Assembly: GCA_933228895.1 (NCBI GenBank)
Contig: CAKOGI010000036.1
Span: forward strand, 1 to 64,000
Source of the DNA: Platycnemis pennipes
Taxonomy: Eukaryota; Arthropoda; Insecta; Odonata; Platycnemididae
Direction of reading: 5' to 3'
DNA: 64,000 nt
Part shown: positions 21,024 through 31,810 of the stretch, one piece after another
Numbering within the stretch: position 1 is the stretch's first letter
How the letters are laid out: each line of letters starts with the position of its first letter
Position numbers and translations under genes: made by a program
Notes under the pieces: generated by a model
Database searches by the model: none
Told to the model about the DNA's origin: nothing
The model's input: only the letters and a program-made list of their open reading frames with translations

Positions 21024-21436
21024 ACTTTTCCCTTGTTAGACCTCATTTGGAATATGCTGCCAGTGTATGGGATCCCTACGAAATCGGTCTAAGTAATGAA
21101 CTTGAACGTGTGCAGCGAAGATCGGCAAGATTTGTAAAGGGACGATACGATAATTATATTAGCGTAACCAGTCTATTAAATGAATTGAAATGGGAATCAT
21201 TGTCAGATCGCAGGTTGAAATTTAGACTTAATCTCTTCCACAAATTCCAAGGTAATATTTTCAGTGATGATGTTAAAAATATTTTACGAACCCCAACTTA
21301 CTATGGCAGACTGGACCATAATCATAAAGTTAGAGAAATTGATTGCCGAACTGACCGATTCAAAATGTCCTTTTTCCCTCGCACAATAAGAGATACGAAT
21401 AACGGTAAATATGTCCTATCGGAGAGTAGCAATGAA
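21024..21436 (+). pseudogene. LINE ORF2 C-terminal domain (copy 1)
   Basis: The frame reads YFSLVRPHLEYAASVWDPYE, RRSARFVKGRYD, LNELKWESLSDRR, REIDCRTDRFKMSFFPRTIR and ends at a normal stop. It is the family's C-terminal domain, intact in itself but separated from the RT by the foreign module. Confidence 0.8.
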
Positions 21437-21594
21437 TAGCATTGGTAGCTGCATGTTGGTGTGAGTACTTGAAGCTAGCCCTACTAACAGAATGTTTTTG
21501 CATGTTTTCTTTGCAATTTCTATCTTTTTAAATAGTGTAGTTCTGACTACTATATTAATACTATTCCTTTTTTATGCATGATATGTAGTGCATG

Positions 21595-21727
21595 TTTGGT
21601 GAGCAATCACCCCCTGCCACACACCCTTGTGGTGGCTTGCAGGGTATTATGTAGATGTAGATGTAGATGATACCCTGCAAGCCACCGCGAGGGTGTGTGG
21701 CAGGGGGTGATGATCACCAAGCATGCA
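21595..21727. repeat. Tail-to-tail LINE junction, large inverted repeat
   Basis: The 3' end of the plus-strand LINE (GCATGTTTGG ... GGTGGCTTGCAGGGTAT) and of the minus-strand LINE (ATACCCTGCAAGCCACC ... CCAAGCATGCA) face each other over a shared (ATGTAG)3 tail at 21649-21667. The arms are about 57 bases and pair with few mismatches. Confidence 0.85.
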
Positions 21728-21831
21728 CTACTAACATGCCAACAAGCAACTATAGTGTCTCATGCAACTAGATTGTTAGTATGTATGGTATTTAAGGGGT
21801 TAATACATGCATCATGCACTACAGAATACTC

Positions 21832-23396
21832 TTAAATATTTCCCCTACCTATCCCTTTCCTATGCTGCCTATTCTGTTCTCTTGTAGTACGGGGGAAAAA
21901 TGCCATTTTGAATCTATCGGTACGACAAACTATCTCTCTAATCTTATTTATCTGGTCGAATCTAGCATAATACGCCGGTTTTTTAAATATGTTTCTAATA
22001 TCTTCAGTAAAGCTATCCAATAGAAATTTCTCTAACAGATTCAATCTGTGCTTTAACCTACGCTCTGATAATGATTCCCAACCTAATTCTTGTATTAATT
22101 CTGAAACGCTACTCAACCTATCGTAACACCTTCTAACGAACCTAGCTGCTCTACGCTGCACACTGTCTAGTTCTCTGATCAACTCTAATTCATTTGGATC
22201 CCATACACTGGCTGCATACTCAAGGTGGGGTCTAACTAGTGAAAAATAGCATCGCTCTTTTGTCTTCTCATCACATTTCCCAAGTACTCTTTTTATAAAT
22301 CCTGGCTTTCTTTTCTCTCGGCCGCATATTTCCCTGATGTGTCTTCCCCACGATAAATCCTTAGTTATTGTTACACCTAAATATCTTATGGTTTCAACGT
22401 TTTCGATCTTCATGTTACTAATTTTATAGGTACGCTCTATCGAAATATTCCTCCTCCAAAAATTGATAGCTACACACTTATTAAGGTTAAGTTCTAACCG
22501 TAATTTATCACACCACTTTTGAATTGCATCTAAATCCTAGCTAAGCGATATGCTGCCCTCTTCTTTTGATATACCCCTGTACACTACCGCATCGTTTGCA
22601 AAAAGTCTAAGCTTACTACTAACTACGGTACCCAAATCGTTTATGTATAAATAAAATAGAAGCAGACCTACTACGCTACCATGGGGAACTCCCGATGTGA
22701 CTTTGATTGTGTCCAACATGATACCATCAATGACAACCCTCTGCTCTCGCCACTTTAAGAATTCTTTTGGCCAACATGCAACGTCTTCATTTATATCAAA
22801 ACTCTCTAACTTCAAGACAAATTTATCATGAGGAACTTTATCGAATGCCTTTTGTAAAATCTAAAAATATCGTATCAACTTCAGTGCTATTTTAGCCGTG
22901 GACTAAAATATCGTGTACCTACAAAGCTAATTGTGTCTCGCAAGATCTACCTTTCCGGAACCCATGTTGGCTGTTTATAAGTAATCCCTGACTATCCAAA
23001 TGCCCCATGATCGAACTGATTACAATGTGCTCAAATAGCTTACAAGAGATTGACGTGAGTGAAATGGGTCTGTAGGTACTGTTCTTCCCTATCACGGCTT
23101 TTAAATAGAGATGTAATGTTTGTTACTCTCCAATCCTTGGGTACTATGTGGTTCTTTAGTGTTTTATTGAATATTATTGCTAGATAGGGGGCTATTTCAG
23201 AAGCTAATGTTTTATATACTCTGGAAGGAATTTGATCGGGCCCTGGTGATTTATATTTTACTAATGCCTTTTAACTGCTGCTCCATTCCGCGACATGAAA
23301 TGTTAATTCGGGTATTTGCTCACTGAAAGTGTTCGGCGGTGGTTTCACTGCATCTTGTGACGATGAGTTGGATAGACTTTGTAAGAAGGTGTTTAA
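21832..23396 (-). pseudogene. LINE copy A: RT and C-terminal domain, decayed
   Basis: In order on the minus strand: KSPGPDQIPSRVY, then frameshifted RT blocks, SGVPHGSVVGLLLFYLYIND, LRLFANDAVVYR (FADD changed to FAND), YLGVTITKDLSWGRHIREIC, FSLVRPHLEYAASVW, RRAARFV and the RTDRFKMAFFPRT end. The Asp-to-Asn change in the catalytic motif and many stops show that it is dead. Confidence 0.85.
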
Positions 23397-24356
23397 GGTG
23401 GCTGGGTCGAAAAATACAGGTGTATAGATTTTCTTGATAATTTCAATATTTCTCCTTTAATTATGCTTTAAAATACTACGGGAAATTTTTTTTGGGTTAT
23501 CAGTGTAGTTTTTGAGATATTTAAGGTTTTTTTAACATGGGGCTTTATGGCCCAACCCGCTTCGTAAGGGTCAATTATGTATTATTTACGTTTCTACCAT
23601 ACAGATTTTCACCAAAAACTGAAATGATGTGAATATTAGCCAACAATTTTTATTCTGAGAAAATCAACCAGTGTTATCGACTTATTTCCTCCGTATATAC
23701 GAAACAAATAAAATATTCCTTAAATTTTCAAATATCGCGCGCGCAGTTTTGAAGTGCATTTGGCAACGTGGAATCAGACGAGGGAAAGCGAACGCGCGAG
23801 AAACCACAACAAATCACACCACAAACTCCAAGAATATTACAATGTAGTCCCCTTGACAGAGTTCTTGAGAAAAGACAAATACGACACATACCGTTACGAC
23901 CGCTGAAACACAGAAACAAGTTCCTACACAACAGCAGTGTCGAATTTCAGAATGTGCGTTGTTGCCGAGTAAAAAAGAGAGATTAAATAAATAGTTTAAA
24001 CTAATGTTATAAATGTTTAAGCTTTTAATCACAATTATTTCGTCACTATAAAGTATTCGAATACCCATAGCACAAAATTACATACTTTTTCAATCCATAC
24101 ATTAAAACCAACATCTCCAAGGTCAAAGGATATGCACAGATTGACAACGTTCAGGTTGCTAGAAACCGAATCAAGTCAAGTTTTATATTATGTTTCATGT
24201 CAATATTTAAATTCAAAAGGGCAATGTTTCAATATAACTTGAGAATTTGAGGCATTAAAATGTCGAGTAATTTAATCATCTCCAAGCAATTTTTTAGTGC
24301 CATTGAAATTATTGAGCACTAGTTCTCAACGACTCACGATTACAGAACCAGCCACC
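23397..24356. mobile_element. TTAA-flanked 960-bp inverted-repeat element inside LINE copy A
   Basis: TTAA stands on both sides (23393-23396 and 24357-24360). The ends are inverted copies of GGTGGCTGG. Removing the insert together with one TTAA joins the LINE reading frame exactly, so this is a real insertion with a TTAA duplication, as piggyBac-type elements make. The ends do not begin with CCC as usual for piggyBac. The inside has only a short plus-strand frame (23768-23986, GTG start) with no recognised transposase. Confidence 0.75.
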
Positions 24357-24360
24357 TTAA

Positions 24361-24924
24361 AGTATTGGCTTTTTCTACACTGCTGGTGACTCTGATTCCT
24401 TTATCGTTTTTAAGTGTGTGCACTGTGGACTTATTTCCCTGAAGCTCTCTCACATATGACCAAAACGCTTTAGGATTGCTATCTAAATATTCTCCTAATA
24501 TCTTGCTCTTGAAATGTGATCACGCTTGCTGACATGATTTCCTTGCTACTGCTCTCGATTTTTTATAGTTTTGAACTAGCTCATTTTTTTCCTCTATCGA
24601 TAGACCCCGTCTTGCATTTTTAATCCTAGCGTGGCATACCCTTTGTCGCTTTAGTAATTCCCTAACCTCCGCGTTATAGCACCTTGGCTCTGTATTATCA
24701 CTAATAAATTTACTTGGTGTGTATTTATGAACAGCGTTACGGGTGACCTCAAGAAATTCTCTCCACGAATCCTCTGTATCTAATCCTTTGCTTAGTTCGC
24801 TAAATAAATTGAACGCTTCCCTTAATTCCTCTTTCATACCGTCGTAATTAGCCTTGCCAAATGAGTATACCCTCCTCCTTGGTTTATAATGTCTTTCAAC
24901 GCCTACAATAAATTTCGCATACAC
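24361..24924 (-). pseudogene. LINE copy A: linker between endonuclease and RT
   Basis: Minus-strand frame: KPRRRVYSFGKANYDGM, CYNAEVRELLKRQRVCHAR, then after a stop LDSNPKAFWSYVREL and KGIRVTSSVEKANT. This is the typical region between endonuclease and RT in CR1/L2/Jockey LINEs (NPKAFW is the usual marker). It has one in-frame stop near 24522. Confidence 0.75.
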
Positions 24925-25117
24925 TATTTTATGATCACTAATTCCTATGTCTGTAACTGTATTTAGAACTCTATCGGGTATATTTGTTGCTAATAAATTT
25001 AGAATGTTCTACATCTACATCTACACGATACCCTGCAAGCCACCGCGAGGGTGTGTGGCAGGGGGTGAAGGTCACCAAGCATTCACTACTAGCATGCAAG
25101 CAAGCAACTAAAGGGTC

Positions 25118-26421
25118 TCATGCAACTAGATTGTTAGTATCTATAGTATTTGAGGGGTTAATACATGCATCATGCACTACAGAATACTCTAAAATAGTTC
25201 CCCTACCTATCCCTTTCCTATGCTGCCTATTCTGTTCTCTTATAGTACGGGGGAAAAATGCCATTTTGAATCTATCTGTACGACAATCTATCTCTCTAAT
25301 CTTATTTATCTGGTCGAATCTAGCATAATACGCTGGTGTTTTCAATATGTGCCTAACATCTTCAGTAAAGCTATCCGATTGAAATTTCTGCAATAAGTTA
25401 AATCTGAACTTTAATCTACGCTCTGATAATGATTCCCACCCTAATTCTTGTATTAATTCTGATACACTACTCAACCTATCGTAACACCTTTTGACGAACC
25501 TAGCTGCTCTACGCTGCACACTGTCTAGTTCTCTCATCAAACCTAATTCATTAGGATCCCATACACTGGCTGCATACTCAAGGTGGGGCCTAACTAGTGA
25601 AAAGTAGCATCGCTCTTTTGTCTTCTCATCACATTTCCCAAGTACTCTTTTTATAAATCCTAGCTTTCTCTTCGCTCGGCCGCATATTTCCCTTATGTGT
25701 CTTCCCCACGATAAATCTTTAGTGATTGTTACACCTAAATATCTTACGGTTTCAGCGTTTTCGATCTTCGTGTTATTAATTCTATAGGATCACTCTATCG
25801 AATTATTCCTCCTCCAAAAATTGATAGCTACACACTTTTTAAGGTTAAGTTCTAACTACCATCTTTCGCACCACTCTTGAATTGCATCTAAATCCTTGCT
25901 AAGTGATTTCGTGTCCTCTTCGTTCGATATACCCCTGTACACCACCGCATCGTCTGCAAAAAGTCTAAGGTTACTACTAACTACGGTACCCAAATCGTTT
26001 ATGTATAAAAGAAATAGAAGCGGACCTACTACGCTACCCTGAGGAACTCCCGATGTGACTTCGATTGTGTCCGAAATGATACCATCTATGACAACCCTCT
26101 GCTCTCGCCCACTTAAGAATTCTTTTACCCAACATACAACGTCTTTATTTATACCAATGTTGTGTCCCCTGGTCGGTTTTGTTACTACATGTTGTAAAGA
26201 ATGTGACGTAAAGGTGTTCAGCAGTGTTTCGCAGAGTTCCTTATCCTTACCTCCTGTTATAAAACTACACGTATTCCAGTCTATCGAAGGGAGATTGAAA
26301 TTTCCGCCTACTATTATTCCTCTATCATTGTACGGAGAAAGTAATGTAAGTATCTCTGACTCTAGCTCCATGATAGAATTGACGTCTGCGACCGGTGGCC
26401 TGTAATATGCACCTACATACA
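25118..26421 (-). pseudogene. LINE copy B: endonuclease-RT fusion by deletion, and C-terminal domain
   Basis: On the minus strand: GAYYRPP, GGNFNLPSIDW (endonuclease), VTKPTRGHN, then at once INKDVVCWVKEFLSGREQ, SGVPQGSVVGPLLFLLYIND and LRLFADDAVVYR. All of the region from the endonuclease end to the middle of the RT is missing, but the frame is kept open across the deletion. After a frameshift the C-terminal part (LDSVQRRAARFVKRCYDR, RTDRFKMAFFPRTIREQ) follows. Confidence 0.85.
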
Positions 26422-27592
26422 CAGGCGGATTTAGGGGGGTGGGGCATGGGGGCACGTGCCCCCCCCCCCCCAGAAGCTTAAAAAATAGACAAGATTTTTA
26501 ATACGGTCCCGTTAATTACGTTCGTTTAGTTTTGTGTATTATGGAGCCTCAATCATTTGAGCCTTGAGCCCAAGTGAAGAAGACAGATTTGCCGGTCATT
26601 TCGCTAGTCAGCGCTCGAAAGGAAACATCGCGCGAGTGGGAAGGGTGCTCGTGGGGGGACCGTGAGCTTTGTAGTGCACTTAAAAACACCCGGGCTTCGT
26701 CTGCTTGCCGCTACACAATCAGCTCGTGAGAATATCTGTGGCGGCAGAATGCGAGGTAAGACCGCCCATCAGTCGGACGCGGCATTCGCTGATTTCTACC
26801 GTTGGTGCTCTGCCGCCGTGCTAGGCACCCTTTGAATAGATCGCTACTTTGTCGCAACTACTAGTTCAATGTGTTCCTTTTCTCTGGGACTTTGTCTAGG
26901 TCGAAGGCCGCGAAGTTGACGATGAGGAGGACAAAGACAATGATTTTAGGGGCGCAGTATATAAGGACGGCGACGTCAATGTATTAAAATTAATTAAGTC
27001 CGATCGACAGATCCGCTTCCGACCGGGGAACCTGGTCCCATTCCTTCCATCCCTATCCTTATACCTTTCCTCCCGGTCTGAAGCGCCTATTAGTGCGGAA
27101 GCAGACTTGAAAACACCCATGAATTAAAATTAAATTACGATAGAAGAATGAGCGTAGGCGCGCGTGTGAGTGCATAACGAGGGATATTATTTATAAATGA
27201 ATGACAAAGGTAGAAACAGACAAAATAAATCAAGTGCGTATTTCTATACAAAAACAAAAAACGGACGATGCAGTTACGGATACTGGTAAAGGGATTGAAT
27301 GTGATGGTTCTCATGTGCATCCATCCTCGCTTGCGGCAACTACGCCAATGTCAACGCATGGAACACATCCATCGGCAGCGTCAGCCGCCGCTAGTCACAA
27401 GCTGCAGGAACGTGACATAGGTAGGTATCGCGACGCCCTTGTTGGAAAGATTTTGATATTTTGTTGGTAATACTTATTCTGAGCTGTCGTTAGATTTGTC
27501 TTGCCCACAAGAGTGTATAATAAACAGACGACTAGACAAATAATGATAACATTGATTGGAGAAGTGAGTCAGCTCAACGAATAAATCTCATC

Positions 27593-28398
27593 AGGAAAGA
27601 AATGCAAGTTCATCTGCCAAAGGAAAAGCAAAATATAATTTTAAAAATGTGTGAGAGCAGATGGGTGGAAAGACATGAAGCTGTTTTGACTTTTTAGACG
27701 TCTTGCTATGTCTTCCTGGAATTTTGCAAAAAATGGCTGAAAAAGGGTTTAGAAGTGCTACACCTGCATTTCCGCTGCTCCAAGCTATCATGTCGTCGGA
27801 ATTTCTTGTTAGCTTGGTAATCCTCGCTGATATTTTAGGAATCACGCTGCCTTTATCTCGATCATTACAAGTCATTGAAATTGATATACTTTCTTCAGTT
27901 CAGCTTATCAAAACGACCACAGCCAGTCTGCAGAGGCAACGTGAAACTAGCACGGATGCATTCAAAAAAACATTTCAATATGGCTGAGGCCCTTGTAAAT
28001 GAAATGGGTACAGAAATCACGGTCCGCAGAATTACCGGCCGTCAAACAAATAGGTCGAATATTCAGACTGAGTCTATTGAAGACTATTACCGCCTTGCAA
28101 TATATATTCCTTTTCTAGATTATTTGTTAAAGGAAATAGGAAGGAGTTACCTAACGCTCAGCTGCAAAAAATCGGACAGTTGCAAAAGCTGCTGTCACAT
28201 AACTTCAGTAACGAAGATATTGAGGATGTTTTGCAAGGTGCTGAAGTACATAAAGAGGACCTTCCCTGTTTTTAGCTTTGAAGGGGGAGCTAAACATTTG
28301 GCAAGAGATAAGAGAAAATATTATGTCAAAGTCTCCAGCAGATGCCTACAAAAACAACGACGGCGCTGCCAAATATTAGAACTCTATGTCAATTGTTG
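27593..28398 (+). pseudogene. hAT transposase, central region, decayed
   Basis: The frame reads KMCESRWVERHEAVL (the C-x-RW-ERH hallmark), a stop, then LVILADILGITLPLSRSLQ, and after a frameshift VRRITGRQTNRSNIQ and EDYYRLAIYIPFLDYLL. At 28386 it meets the RTE target site and carries on at 31832 in frame, through LLCTFPVTTCIAERSFS. This fits the ZMYM/52-kDa-repressor-like hAT group. Stops and frameshifts make it non-functional apart from the insertion. Confidence 0.8.
28386..28398 (+). repeat. Target-site duplication of the RTE, 5' copy
   Basis: ATGTCAATTGTTG, identical to 31832-31844. It belongs to the hAT transposase frame, which fixes both ends of the RTE. Confidence 0.9.
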
Positions 28399-28873
28399 CC
28401 TTCCACATCGCAGTACTACAGCCATTAAAGTAAATGTTACCACGCCTGTAGTGAAATGAGTGTCGCTGTACCGACCACTGTGGTCTCCACCTTCACTCAT
28501 GTGAAGAAGAGCTGCTGCCCTCTCCTCCGGGTGATGGGAAGCGTAATTGTTGGCGGCCTCCATCGCCAAGTCACGGCATCTTCACAGGTTCTGTATTATT
28601 TAAGGCCTACCTTACCCAAGGATAGACCAATACGCCCTCGGAATGCCGTCGCTTTTTGTCCACGACTGCTTATTCGACGAGTAAACTCGCTTATCTCGCA
28701 GCTAACCTCTATATCTAGAGGTCGACCCACCATCCGCAACCCAGTGGACGCACTCGGTGGCTTTAAGCTCAGCCGCGAGGCAGTGGAGCCGCGTGGAAGG
28801 CAAGGGGAAACCACCACATTATTATCCCGAGGAGTCGCAGCTACTCCACTCTTTCCTTTATTATCAAGACGTG

Positions 28874-30064
28874 ATGGCACCCTCTCGAGTAAAATATTCC
28901 GGAGGTAAAATAGTCCCCCATTCGGATCTCCGGGCGGGGACTACCCGAGAGAGTACATCAGTCAAGTGTGATACTCATTTTAGGGTAGGAACGTGGAACG
29001 TGCGATCACTTCGGACCTGCGGAAGACTGGAGAACCTGAAGGTGGAAATGCGGAGAATGGACCTCGATGTATTGGGAATCAGTGAAATGAGATGGCCCGA
29101 AGAAGGAGACTTTTGGAGTGGAAGTTATAGAATTATTCACACCGGATCACTGAATGGTAACGCTGGAGTAGGCATAATGCTCAGGAAGAGTGCGGGACTG
29201 CGTGTGAAGAGCTTCCTGCAATACAGTGAAAGGATTATAATGGTTAAAATTGAAACTAAGCCTACAGATACCATTGTGGTGCAAGTTTACATGCCTACGT
29301 CAGACTACGAAGATGAAGAAGTGGAAGACGTCTACGAAGATATCACTGAAGTAATAAAACAGGTAAGAGGAGAAGAAAACCTAATTATTTTAGGAGACTG
29401 GAACGCTGTCGTCGGCGAAGGACAAGATGGAAGAATAACTGGAAAATATGGATTGGGACACCGAAACGAAAGAGGAGAAAGACTGCTGGAGTTCTGCGCA
29501 CAACATAAGTTAGTGGTTACTAACACATTGTTTAAACATCACAACCGAAGAAAATACACATGGAAGATGCCAGGAGACAGAGGAAGATTTCAAATAGACT
29601 ACATTTTAGTGAAGGAGAGGTTCAGGAATCAGGTGAAGGACTGCAAAAGCTACCCGGGTGCAGACATCGACAGCGACCATAATTTAGTGATGATGAAATG
29701 CCATCTAAAATTCAAGAGATTGAAGAAAACAGTAAAGAACATTTGGCAAGTAGAAAAACTAAAGGAGACTCAAAATCAGCTGGAATTTCAAAAAGCAGTA
29801 GAAAACAACATAGGAGAGGACCTGACTGAGAAACCAGTAGAAGAGCGTTGGGAAAACATTAAATGTGGACTACAAAAAGCCGCAAAAGAAGTTCTTGGAA
29901 GAAGAAAAGTTGTTAAGAAGAAACCATGGATCACGGAAGAAGTCTTAGTGCTGATTGAAGAAAGAAGAAAGTACAAGAATGCGAAAACTGAAGAAGGGCA
30001 GCTTTGCTACAAAAGAATAAGGAACGAAGTAAGTCGCAAAGCCAGGAAAGCTAGAGAAATGTAG
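28874..30064 (+). CDS. RTE apurinic-type endonuclease ORF
   Basis: The 396 residues start at the first ATG in frame. The frame is open further back but only to a GTG at 28757. APE-type endonuclease motifs occur in order: GTWNVRSL, ISEMRW (catalytic Glu), VQVYMPTS, LGDWNAVVG, RFQIDYILV and SDHNLVMM (catalytic Asp-His). In RTE elements this domain nicks the target DNA and is fused to the RT in one protein. Here a UAG at 30062-30064 ends it, with the RT frame continuing in phase straight after. The same stop is in copy 1. It may be a nonsense mutation, or be read through at low level. Confidence 0.9.
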   Translation: MAPSRVKYSGGKIVPHSDLRAGTTRESTSVKCDTHFRVGTWNVRSLRTCGRLENLKVEMRRMDLDVLGISEMRWPEEGDFWSGSYRIIHTGSLNGNAGVGIMLRKSAGLRVKSFLQYSERIIMVKIETKPTDTIVVQVYMPTSDYEDEEVEDVYEDITEVIKQVRGEENLIILGDWNAVVGEGQDGRITGKYGLGHRNERGERLLEFCAQHKLVVTNTLFKHHNRRKYTWKMPGDRGRFQIDYILVKERFRNQVKDCKSYPGADIDSDHNLVMMKCHLKFKRLKKTVKNIWQVEKLKETQNQLEFQKAVENNIGEDLTEKPVEERWENIKCGLQKAAKEVLGRRKVVKKKPWITEEVLVLIEERRKYKNAKTEEGQLCYKRIRNEVSRKARKAREM

Positions 30065-31810
30065 ATGAACAATCTGTGCGAAGATGTACAAAACAACCTT
30101 ACCATTGGAAAGGTGGAAGCTGCCTATAGGATAGTGAGGAACCACTTCAAGGAACGGAGCGCAAGATGCAATGCTATAAGGGACAAGAATGGAGAACTTT
30201 TGATTGAAAATGAAGACAAAGTGAAGAGATGGAAAGAATATCTCGAAGAGTTATACAACGGGAACGACCTCAGCACGAAAGTGATTGAAGAGGAAAGCGA
30301 AGTCGAGAAGGATGATATGGGAGCATCAATATTGAGATCGGAATTCGACGCAGCAGTAAGGGACCTTCGGATGAATAAGGCTTCTGGAATTGATGATATA
30401 CCCGCAGAACTGATAAGGAATGCGGGAGAGAGGACATTGGCCCAACTTTATAATGTCATCTGCGACATGTACTCAACAGGAGAAATACCCAGGGACTTCG
30501 AGAAAAACATCATCATTCCTATTCCCAAAAAGAAGAGAGCAGAGAAATGCGAAAATTTTAGGACTATAAGCCTGACGACACATGCATCGAAGATATTGAC
30601 AAGGATCATCTACAGAAGAATAGAACGAAAAGCAGAGGAGTTCCTGGATGAAGATCAATTCGGATTCAGGAAAGGTAAGGGTACAAGAGAAGCAATATTG
30701 GCCCTTAGGCTGCTTATAGAGAAGAGAATGGAGAAGAACAAACCGACCTTCATTGCATTTGTGGATTTAGAGAAGGCTTTCGACAACGTGGACTGGAATT
30801 CAATGCTTGATATTCTGAAAGGAATTGGAGTTTCCTACAATGATCGAAGAATTATCCACAGTTTGTATAAAAACCAAGTAGCTGTGATTAAATCTGGACC
30901 CAGCTGTGAAGAAGCAAGAATAAGGAAAGGAGTGAGACAAGGCTGTGCACTGTCTCCCGTAATTTTTAATGTTTACATTGAGAGAGCCATCAATGAAGTC
31001 AAGGAGAAGTGTTCTGGAGTGAACATCCACGGAGAAACAATCAGCATGCTACGATTCGCTGATGACATAGCTCTCATAGCAGAGACAGAGAAGGAGCTGA
31101 ATAAGATGCTAACAACCATGGAAAGGACAATGACCAGACATCAGCTGAAGATTAATAAGAAGAAAACTAAGATATTGGTGTGCAGCAAAAGAGAAGAGGC
31201 CAAAACCAACGTTAAACTAGGAAAACAGAAACTGGAAGAGGTGAAAGAGTTCTGTTACCTGGGAAGCAGAGTAACCAACGATGGACGAAGCAAGAAAGAA
31301 ATAGTGAGTAGAATAGCCCAGGCAAAGAGGGCATTCTATCAAAAGAAGAATCTACTAACAGCTGGAAATACAAGCTTGGAAGTAAGGAAGCAATTCATTA
31401 AAACGTTTATCTGGAGCATGTTCCTTTATGGCAGTGAGGCATGGACGATGACAGCAGCGGAGAAGAAAAGGGTGGAAGCATTCGAAATATGGTGCTATCG
31501 ACGAATGATGAAGATAAAATGGATCGACCGAGTGACAAATGAAGAAGTCCTAAGAAGAGTGGGAGAAAAGAGAAGTCTACTGAAAACTATAAAAAGAAGA
31601 CGGGACAACCTAATCGGCCATATCTTAAGACACGATGGCCTGATGAAGACAATCGTCGAGGGAAAAGTGAACGGGAAAAATGGAAGAGGCAGGCCTCGTA
31701 TGAGTTACATGGAGCAGGTCGTAAAGGACGTGAAAGAGAGGAACTACGTTGGTGTGAAGAGGTTGGCCGATAGAAGAATCGAGTGGAGAGCTGCGTCAAA
31801 CCAATCCTAG
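30065..31810 (+). CDS. RTE reverse transcriptase ORF
   Basis: The 581 residues have RT blocks in order: ASGIDDIPAEL (about 107), NFRTISLTTHASKIL (165), EDQFGFRKGKGTREA (195), FIAFVDLEKAFDNVDW (230), RKGVRQGCALSPVIFN (285) and MLRFADDIALIA (325), so both catalytic motif aspartates are present. The C-terminal half has FCYLGSRVTNDG, YGSEAWTMTAAEKKR and GHILRHDGL, common to insect RTE-like proteins. The function is target-primed reverse transcription in the nucleus. It begins with ATG directly after the UAG. Confidence 0.92.
   Translation: MNNLCEDVQNNLTIGKVEAAYRIVRNHFKERSARCNAIRDKNGELLIENEDKVKRWKEYLEELYNGNDLSTKVIEEESEVEKDDMGASILRSEFDAAVRDLRMNKASGIDDIPAELIRNAGERTLAQLYNVICDMYSTGEIPRDFEKNIIIPIPKKKRAEKCENFRTISLTTHASKILTRIIYRRIERKAEEFLDEDQFGFRKGKGTREAILALRLLIEKRMEKNKPTFIAFVDLEKAFDNVDWNSMLDILKGIGVSYNDRRIIHSLYKNQVAVIKSGPSCEEARIRKGVRQGCALSPVIFNVYIERAINEVKEKCSGVNIHGETISMLRFADDIALIAETEKELNKMLTTMERTMTRHQLKINKKKTKILVCSKREEAKTNVKLGKQKLEEVKEFCYLGSRVTNDGRSKKEIVSRIAQAKRAFYQKKNLLTAGNTSLEVRKQFIKTFIWSMFLYGSEAWTMTAAEKKRVEAFEIWCYRRMMKIKWIDRVTNEEVLRRVGEKRSLLKTIKRRRDNLIGHILRHDGLMKTIVEGKVNGKNGRGRPRMSYMEQVVKDVKERNYVGVKRLADRRIEWRAASNQS

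Larger units (their letters stand above)
1..21433. repeat. Large near-identical duplication, copy 1
   Basis: This segment recurs at 29734-51204. The offset is 29733 from the start to about 14.2 kb and 29771 after it. The change of 38 comes from one extra base and a 37-base insertion in copy 2. Outside a patch at 14237-14446 I noticed only isolated substitutions: 13717/43450, 13896/43629, 19090/48861 and 20477/50248. Even a 13-C run in the hAT end has the same length in both. The left limit lies outside the window. It may be a recent tandem duplication, or two haplotypes placed in series by the assembler. The sequence alone does not decide. Confidence 0.97.
20026..21668 (+). mobile_element. 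CR1/L2-like LINE, 5'-truncated, plus strand (copy 1)
   Basis: The copy begins abruptly after CATCTACATCTACATGATACC, which is the inverse of the family's own 3' end, and continues with the reverse transcriptase. About 280 bases of ORF2 between the RT and the C-terminal domain are replaced by a tRNA-like module. The 3' UTR, terminal hairpin and (ATGTAG)n tail follow. The Polinton sits at 21433 of this LINE in the second unit. Confidence 0.85.
21669..25005 (-). mobile_element. CR1/L2-like LINE copy A, minus strand
   Basis: Reading the minus strand from 25005: the linker after the endonuclease, a 960-bp foreign insertion (23397-24356), then the RT and C-terminal domain with stops and frameshifts, the 3' UTR and the terminal hairpin at 21669. 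Its 5' part is cut at 25005 by the tail of LINE copy B. Confidence 0.85.

Noticed and set aside
23401..23535. LINE-like coding sequence inside the TTAA element (minus-strand words resembling ATLNTFLQ and NPKK)
   Set aside because: The exact joint across TTAA explains the LINE frame without it. The resemblance comes from the shared GGTGGCTGG end and chance.
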